DNA of 6,779 nt, from the NCBI GenBank assembly GCA_002408385.1, contig DHSB01000012.1, positions 71,845 to 78,623 on the forward strand, given 5' to 3'. This stretch comes from Myxococcales bacterium UBA5297. GTDB lineage: Bacteria > Myxococcota > Myxococcia > Myxococcales > UBA5297. Below are positions 1-6,779 of the stretch, in pieces. The notes under the pieces are model-generated. The model was not told where the DNA came from, made no database searches, and saw nothing but the letters and a program-made list of their open reading frames with translations. Positions within the stretch are counted from its first letter, which is position 1, and each line of letters starts with the position of its first letter. Position numbers and translations under genes: made by a program.

Positions 1-15
1 CACTTCTTGTCGGAA

Positions 16-167
16 GAGCGCAACGCGTTGCACCTCGCCGCGGTCCCGACCGCAAAAGACCGCAATGCGTTGCGCCTCGCCGACCGCTTTCTGTCGAATG
101 AGCGCAACGCGTTGCACCTCGCCGGGGTTCCGACCGACCGAAGGCGCAAGGCGCCGCGCCTCGTCAG
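16..167. repeat. 42-bp tandem repeat with palindromic core (about 4 units)
   Basis: Four related units begin at about 16, 58, 100 and 142, exactly 42 bp apart. Units 1 and 3 share an identical 25-base stretch (16-40 and 100-124). Unit 2 differs at a few positions and unit 4 is more degenerate. The core GCAACGCGTTGC (20-31 and 104-115) is a perfect 12-bp palindrome; unit 2 has GCAATGCGTTGC (62-73). Unit 4 keeps only outer arms AGGCGC/GCGCCT (142-147/156-161) around the same centre spacing. Because 42 is a multiple of 3, the units also read as a 14-residue repeat in the frame starting with TTG at 7, but nothing there resembles a known protein. Either an intergenic palindromic repeat cluster or an array of protein-binding sites would fit. 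The array may extend left of the window. Confidence 0.8.
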
Positions 168-524
168 CTTCAGGAACCGCGTGAGCAGGACTCGCAAGTG
201 CTCGAATTTGCGACCGTCTTTGGAGAGCTCTGCGCCCGGGCAATCGCGGAGAGGGTTTGGGCATGGCGCGCTTCCTCGGCGCACGTTAGAGGGATAACCG
301 CTCGGCTTCACTGTGGAAACAGGTGGTCATTCCAAGCTCGCCCCACCTCCAAATCCTCCCTCTGATGGCGGGGGCGGGCCTATCGCGCTTGTCCCTCGCT
401 CCTCGGGAGCAGACCGCCGCGAAGTGCCGCCGAGACCAGCCTCGGGGCAAATCCCCGCGCGCTCGCGTGGGCGAGCCTGTTACCCTCCTCCCCGACCTTG
501 GGGGCGCGGAAGGAAAGCCGAGCG
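168..524. other. Intergenic leader upstream of the nuclease gene
   Basis: No supportable gene is seen here. Third-position bias is irregular compared with the genes downstream, and the open frames that cross the region match nothing I recognise. Small inverted repeats are present: GCTCC/GGAGC at 398-402/406-410 with a 3-base loop, and GCTCGC/GCGAGC at 461-466/471-476 with a 4-base loop, about 50 bases before the start codon. Neither is followed by a T-run. TGTTAC at 479-484 weakly resembles a -10 box, but no matching -35 box was found, so no promoter is called. Confidence 0.5.
511..517 (+). promoter_or_regulatory. Ribosome binding site for the nuclease lipoprotein
   Basis: AGGAAAG lies 7 bases before the ATG at 525. 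It decides the start: an in-frame TTG at 498 would place this site inside the coding region and put nine charged residues in front of the signal peptide. Confidence 0.7.
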
Positions 525-1445
525 ATGAACCCGACGAAGCCCCTTTGCCTGCCGCTGTTGCTCGGCCTCCTCTTGGCGGTCGGCGCGTGCGGCCCGGAGC
601 AGGCTCCGGTCGGCGAGGAGGCCGCCGACGCGGGCCTCGATTCCGAGCTGCCTCCGGTCGACGCCGGCGCGCTCGAACCCGACGCCGGCCTCGAGCCGCT
701 CGACGCCGGTCACCTCGACGCCGGCAACCCCGGAAGCGACGCGGGTCAGCTCGACGCCGGCGAGCCCGACGCCGGTCAGGTCGACGCCGGGCCGCTGCCC
801 TACGAGGATCTCGACTCGCTCCAAGGTGCGGCGCTCGAAGCCGCGCTCTACGACCTGGTCAAGGACCACCACTCGCTGCACTACGACAACGAGTCGAAGG
901 TCGTGATGGCCGGCCCCGACGGCTTCGATGTCGTCGACGGCATGGTCGAGTGCCTCTACACAGGCCAGCTCTTCTTCCCGCACCAGATAGATACCGAGGG
1001 CGGGTTCAACATGGAGCACAGTTGGCCGAAGAGCGAAGGCGCGGGCGCCCGTCCGGCCGAGAGCGACCTGCACCACCTGTTTCCCACCGAGCGGCGCATC
1101 AACAGCCTCCGCAGCAGCCACGACTTCGGCGACACGCCCTGCACCACCGACTGCCGGGCCGACGTCGGGGGCTCGAAGCTCGGTCCGGTGGCCGGCGGCA
1201 CCGAGCTGGTCTTCCAGGTCCGCCCGGAGCGACAGGGCGACATCGCCCGCGCCCACTTCTACTTCGCGGTCCGCTACCGCATGAACATCCCATCGCGTGA
1301 GGAGGCCGCGCTGCGCCGCTGGAACCTCGCCGACCCGCCTGACGACCGCGAGCGCGCCCGGAACCTCGCCATCGAAGTGCACCAGGAGAACCGCAATCCC
1401 TTCGTCGAGCGCCCGGACTTCGTCGACCGGATCGCCGACTTCTGA
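525..1445 (+). CDS. Endonuclease I family (EndA/NucM-like) lipoprotein
   Basis: This 306-residue protein is a secreted, non-specific nuclease anchored as a lipoprotein. Residues 1-22 form a lipoprotein signal peptide: Lys5, a Leu-rich core, then V-G-A-C with the lipidated Cys22. Gly at +2 does not suggest inner-membrane retention, so outer-membrane location is likely. Residues 35-89 are a flexible linker with nine Asp-Ala-Gly triplets. The catalytic domain spans roughly 95-306. Residues 162-169 read NMEHSWPK and match the family's EH-x-WP active-site motif; His165 is the probable general base and Glu164 a probable metal ligand. SDLHHLFPT (from about 180) and the downstream R-I-N-S (Asn193, probable second metal ligand) match the DLHxLxP...NS region. 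The C-terminal ENRNPFVERPDFVDRI is typical of the family. Known members cut DNA and RNA with a divalent metal and act in nutrient or extracellular-DNA breakdown; that role here is inferred. A strong RBS at 511-517 supports ATG 525. Family assignment is firm, substrate is not. Confidence 0.93.
   Translation: MNPTKPLCLPLLLGLLLAVGACGPEQAPVGEEAADAGLDSELPPVDAGALEPDAGLEPLDAGHLDAGNPGSDAGQLDAGEPDAGQVDAGPLPYEDLDSLQGAALEAALYDLVKDHHSLHYDNESKVVMAGPDGFDVVDGMVECLYTGQLFFPHQIDTEGGFNMEHSWPKSEGAGARPAESDLHHLFPTERRINSLRSSHDFGDTPCTTDCRADVGGSKLGPVAGGTELVFQVRPERQGDIARAHFYFAVRYRMNIPSREEAALRRWNLADPPDDRERARNLAIEVHQENRNPFVERPDFVDRIADF
627..791 (+). repeat. Asp-Ala-Gly coding repeat in nuclease lipoprotein
   Basis: Nine irregularly spaced DAG triplets (residues 35-89) are encoded mostly by GACGCCGGC/GACGCCGGT or GACGCGGGC. 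The segment separates the lipid anchor from the catalytic domain. Spacers of 2-7 residues contain Leu, Val, Glu, Pro and Gln. It probably acts as a disordered surface tether. Confidence 0.85.
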
Positions 1446-1458
1446 GGATGGGTCGATC

Positions 1459-1489
1459 AGCCGAAGCGCCAGCCTTCGTGCTGGCGGCT
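1459..1489 (+). terminator. Hairpin after nuclease gene, possible terminator
   Basis: An inverted repeat begins 13 bases after the TGA. The inner stem CGCCAGC/GCTGGCG (1467-1473/1480-1486) is 7 bp around the loop CTTCGT. An alternative outer stem AGCC/GGCT (1459-1462/1486-1489) could form in competition with the last inner base pair. There is no U-tract after it, so it is a weak intrinsic terminator at best and could instead protect the 3' end of the mRNA. Confidence 0.4.
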
Positions 1490-1646
1490 CAGCGTCTCGG
1501 GATCCCGGACGCCTCTCGACTCCGCCTCCCTCTGTTCCTCGGGAAGCTACGCTCGGGGCGACCGGGAGCGGCCGTTCCGAGGCCAGGAAGCATTTCGCGA
1601 CAACCCTTGAACCCGCAACGAGCCCTACGCGAGGCGAACACTCCTC

Positions 1647-2330
1647 ATGAAGCCAACCATCCTGATCGCCTGTGCCTCAGCCCTCCTCTTCGCCTGTTCC
1701 GCTGAGCCCGAGCAGCGAGATCCCAGCGACGCCGGCGCGCTCGTCGATGCCGGCGCCGTCACCGACGCGAGCGTCCCCGCCGACGCCGGAAGCTCCGCAA
1801 GCGACGCGGGAACACCGGAAGCCGATGCGGGCTCCGAGCCCGACGCGGGCACGCCGCCCAATCCAGCCCACTGCAAGGTGGACTCGGACCTGGGCGTCCT
1901 CGACAGCTTCACCCTGACCGGCTGCTACTACGGAACTGACGAAGGCGGCGACTGGATACAGGGGAACTTCGCCTACAACGACGATCGGGACGTCATCATC
2001 CTCGAGCTCAACGAAGGCAGGGGCGCGTTCCCGGGCAAGCTCGCGACGGGAACCTACACGCTGACCGGCGCCGACCTGAACTACGAGACGTGCGGCCTGT
2101 GCGTGCTCCTCGTCGCCGACTACGGGGACCAGGGCCCGACCTACTTCGCGACTGGCGGCTCAGTGACCCTCACCTCGGTCGAGGGCCGGCTCACCGGCAC
2201 GCTCGAGGGCATCACCTTCGACCACGTCACCATCGACGAGACGACCCACGTCTCGACGAAGGTCGATGACGGCTGCAGCTCGTGGCTGGAGCGGATGAGC
2301 TTCGACGACGAGCTGTTCGAGAACTGGTAG
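1647..2330 (+). CDS. DAG-linker lipoprotein of unknown function
   Basis: I do not recognise this 227-residue protein. Residues 1-17 are a lipoprotein signal peptide: Lys2, a hydrophobic core, and L-F-A-C with the lipidated Cys17; Ser at +2 fits outer-membrane sorting. Residues 28-68 are a linker with six Asp-Ala-Gly triplets plus one DAS, like the linker of the gene upstream. The globular part (about 72-227) has five cysteines (76, 93, 149, 152, 210). It has alternating polar/hydrophobic stretches rich in Thr and Gly (LATGTYTLTGADLNY, GGSVTLTSVEGRLTGTLEG) that suggest a small beta-sandwich. It ends in an acidic, aromatic tail (FDDELFENW). The ATG at 1647 puts the signal peptide at the very N-terminus; the nearest purine-rich match, GAGG at 1631, is too far away to be a good RBS. 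The 201-base gap and hairpin upstream argue against tight coupling to the nuclease gene. A surface role is inferred only from the anchor and tether. Confidence 0.85.
   Translation: MKPTILIACASALLFACSAEPEQRDPSDAGALVDAGAVTDASVPADAGSSASDAGTPEADAGSEPDAGTPPNPAHCKVDSDLGVLDSFTLTGCYYGTDEGGDWIQGNFAYNDDRDVIILELNEGRGAFPGKLATGTYTLTGADLNYETCGLCVLLVADYGDQGPTYFATGGSVTLTSVEGRLTGTLEGITFDHVTIDETTHVSTKVDDGCSSWLERMSFDDELFENW
1728..1850 (+). repeat. Asp-Ala-Gly coding repeat in second lipoprotein
   Basis: Six DAG triplets and one DAS (residues 28-68) lie directly after the lipidated cysteine region. Spacers are richer in Ala, Ser, Thr and Pro than those of the nuclease linker. Probable disordered tether. Confidence 0.8.
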
Positions 2331-2449
2331 GCGGTCGAGCCGTCTCCGGGCGGCTTCGTGATGGACGGCGGAGCCTCGACGACGAGTTGTTCGAGAACTG
2401 GTAGCCGCCCGAGCCGGCTCCGGGCGGCTTCGTGATGGACGGCGGAGCT
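2302..2449. repeat. 74-bp tandem duplication covering the 3' end of the lipoprotein gene
   Basis: Copy 1 (2302-2375) starts inside the lipoprotein gene and covers its last 29 bases including TAG. Copy 2 (2376-2449) follows directly, with about 6 differences in 74 positions, including changes just after the TAG and one inside the former coding part. Since 74 is not a multiple of 3 and copy 2 lies after the stop, it is a non-coding relic of the gene end. The shared tail GTGATGGACGGCGGAGC feeds into the hairpin cluster that follows. Confidence 0.85.
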
Positions 2450-2467
2450 CCAGCTCCGCCCTCCATC
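2434..2467. repeat. Long hairpin 1 of intergenic cluster
   Basis: GATGGA-C-GGCGGAGCT pairs with AGCTCCGCC-C-TCCATC: 15 base pairs with one C/C mismatch and a 2-base centre. The core at 2441-2460 is GGCGGAGCTCCAGCTCCGCC. It lies about 105 bases after the lipoprotein stop with no U-tract, so it is better described as a REP-like element than a terminator. Confidence 0.75.
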
Positions 2468-2491
2468 CCGTCAGGCCCGCGAGCGATGGAG

Positions 2492-2511
2492 GATGAAGCT
2501 CCAGCTTCGTC
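2492..2511. repeat. Hairpin 2 of intergenic cluster
   Basis: GATGAAGCT pairs with AGCTTCGTC (9 bp including one T/G wobble) around CC. The centre AGCTCCAGCT is the same as in hairpin 1, but the flanks are GAA/TTC in place of GGAGC-type arms, so it is a sequence variant of the same element. Confidence 0.65.
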
Positions 2512-2515
2512 GTCT

Positions 2516-2535
2516 GGCGGAGCTGGAGCTCCGCC
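2516..2535. repeat. Hairpin 3 of intergenic cluster, inverted copy of hairpin 1
   Basis: GGCGGAGCTGGAGCTCCGCC is the exact reverse complement of 2441-2460. It folds on itself (9-bp stem, GG centre) and can also pair over 20 bp with hairpin 1. It is followed by GTCCATCCCGCCAGGCCC, a near copy of the sequence after hairpin 1. Confidence 0.7.
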
Positions 2536-2652
2536 GTCCATCCCGCCAGGCCCTCCGCCCTCCATCCGTCCCTACCGACCTTTCAACCGCTCGAAGCCTT
2601 TTCCTCCGCCCGATGCGGAAGCCAGAACCCCGTCTCCCGGTTATTCATCGCC

Positions 2653-6779
<4,127 letters not shown>

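Larger units (their letters stand above)
2331..2652. other. Repeat-rich gap between lipoprotein gene and uvrA
   Basis: This 322-base stretch holds the second copy of the 74-bp duplication, then three hairpins, then about 100 bases rich in C and T with no recognisable promoter. Open frames crossing it are low-complexity Pro/Gly/Ala/Ser translations of the repeats and are not called as genes. The 38 bases at 2441-2478 recur at 2516-2553 with 4 mismatches, so a spacing of about 75 bp continues beyond the 74-bp duplication. Confidence 0.7.

Noticed and set aside
16..167. CRISPR array
   Set aside because: The repeats are contiguous 42-bp units with similar, not unique, intervening sequence, unequal unit conservation and no cas genes nearby.
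7..297. Open frame of 96 codons across the 42-bp repeats
   Set aside because: It has only a TTG start, its protein is a translation of the palindromic repeat followed by Arg/Ser-rich sequence, and it has no RBS or recognisable domain. It could be the tail of a gene from the left, but nothing supports that.
480..1382. Minus-strand open frame opposite the nuclease gene
   Set aside because: The Endonuclease I motifs and lipoprotein signal lie on the plus strand; the antisense product is Val/Gly/Ala/Arg-rich and matches nothing known to me.
1498..1507. CGGGATCCCG palindrome between the lipoprotein genes
   Set aside because: A 10-bp GC-rich palindrome is expected by chance in this composition, and it has no loop, T-tract or repeat partner.

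Overview
The window is high-GC DNA with a strong third-position G/C bias. It carries two outer-membrane-type lipoprotein genes whose exported parts begin with Asp-Ala-Gly-rich linkers, followed by the first three quarters of a giant uvrA. DAG-rich lipoprotein linkers plus this base composition point to the Myxococcota/Bradymonadota side of the former Deltaproteobacteria. That placement is an inference from style, not from a marker gene. All supported genes lie on the + strand.

Layout. Bases 1-167 hold four 42-bp units built around the palindrome GCAACGCGTTGC, and no convincing gene. Bases 168-524 are intergenic leader with a few weak hairpins. A lipoprotein endonuclease of the Endonuclease I (EndA/NucM/Vvn) family occupies 525-1445 and is followed by a hairpin. 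A second DAG-linker lipoprotein of unknown function occupies 1647-2330. Its last 29 bases are the start of a 74-bp tandem duplication that runs past the stop codon. Three GC-rich hairpins follow in the gap before uvrA, all built on an AGCTCCAGCT-type core.

From 2653 to the window edge one uninterrupted frame of 1375 codons encodes a complete UvrA (two ABC ATPase halves, both zinc-finger regions), then a linker of about 40 residues, then the first ATPase half of a second UvrA. The gene runs off the edge at the Walker B/D-loop of the third ATPase. If the second module finishes like the first, the full protein would be near 1,780-1,790 residues, the size I recall for chlamydial double UvrA. The two modules are not equivalent. 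Module 1 has the insertion-domain stretch but a diverged UvrB-binding segment. Module 2 has a conventional UvrB-binding segment but has lost about 100 residues where the insertion domain should be. The linker has unusual codon use and contains a palindromic repeat of a kind normally seen between genes.

Working together. UvrA is the damage-recognition ATPase of nucleotide excision repair. UvrA works as a dimer, so a fused double UvrA could be a covalent dimer with specialised halves. The two lipoproteins have no evident link to repair; the nuclease most likely acts at the cell surface or in the periplasm on external DNA or RNA.
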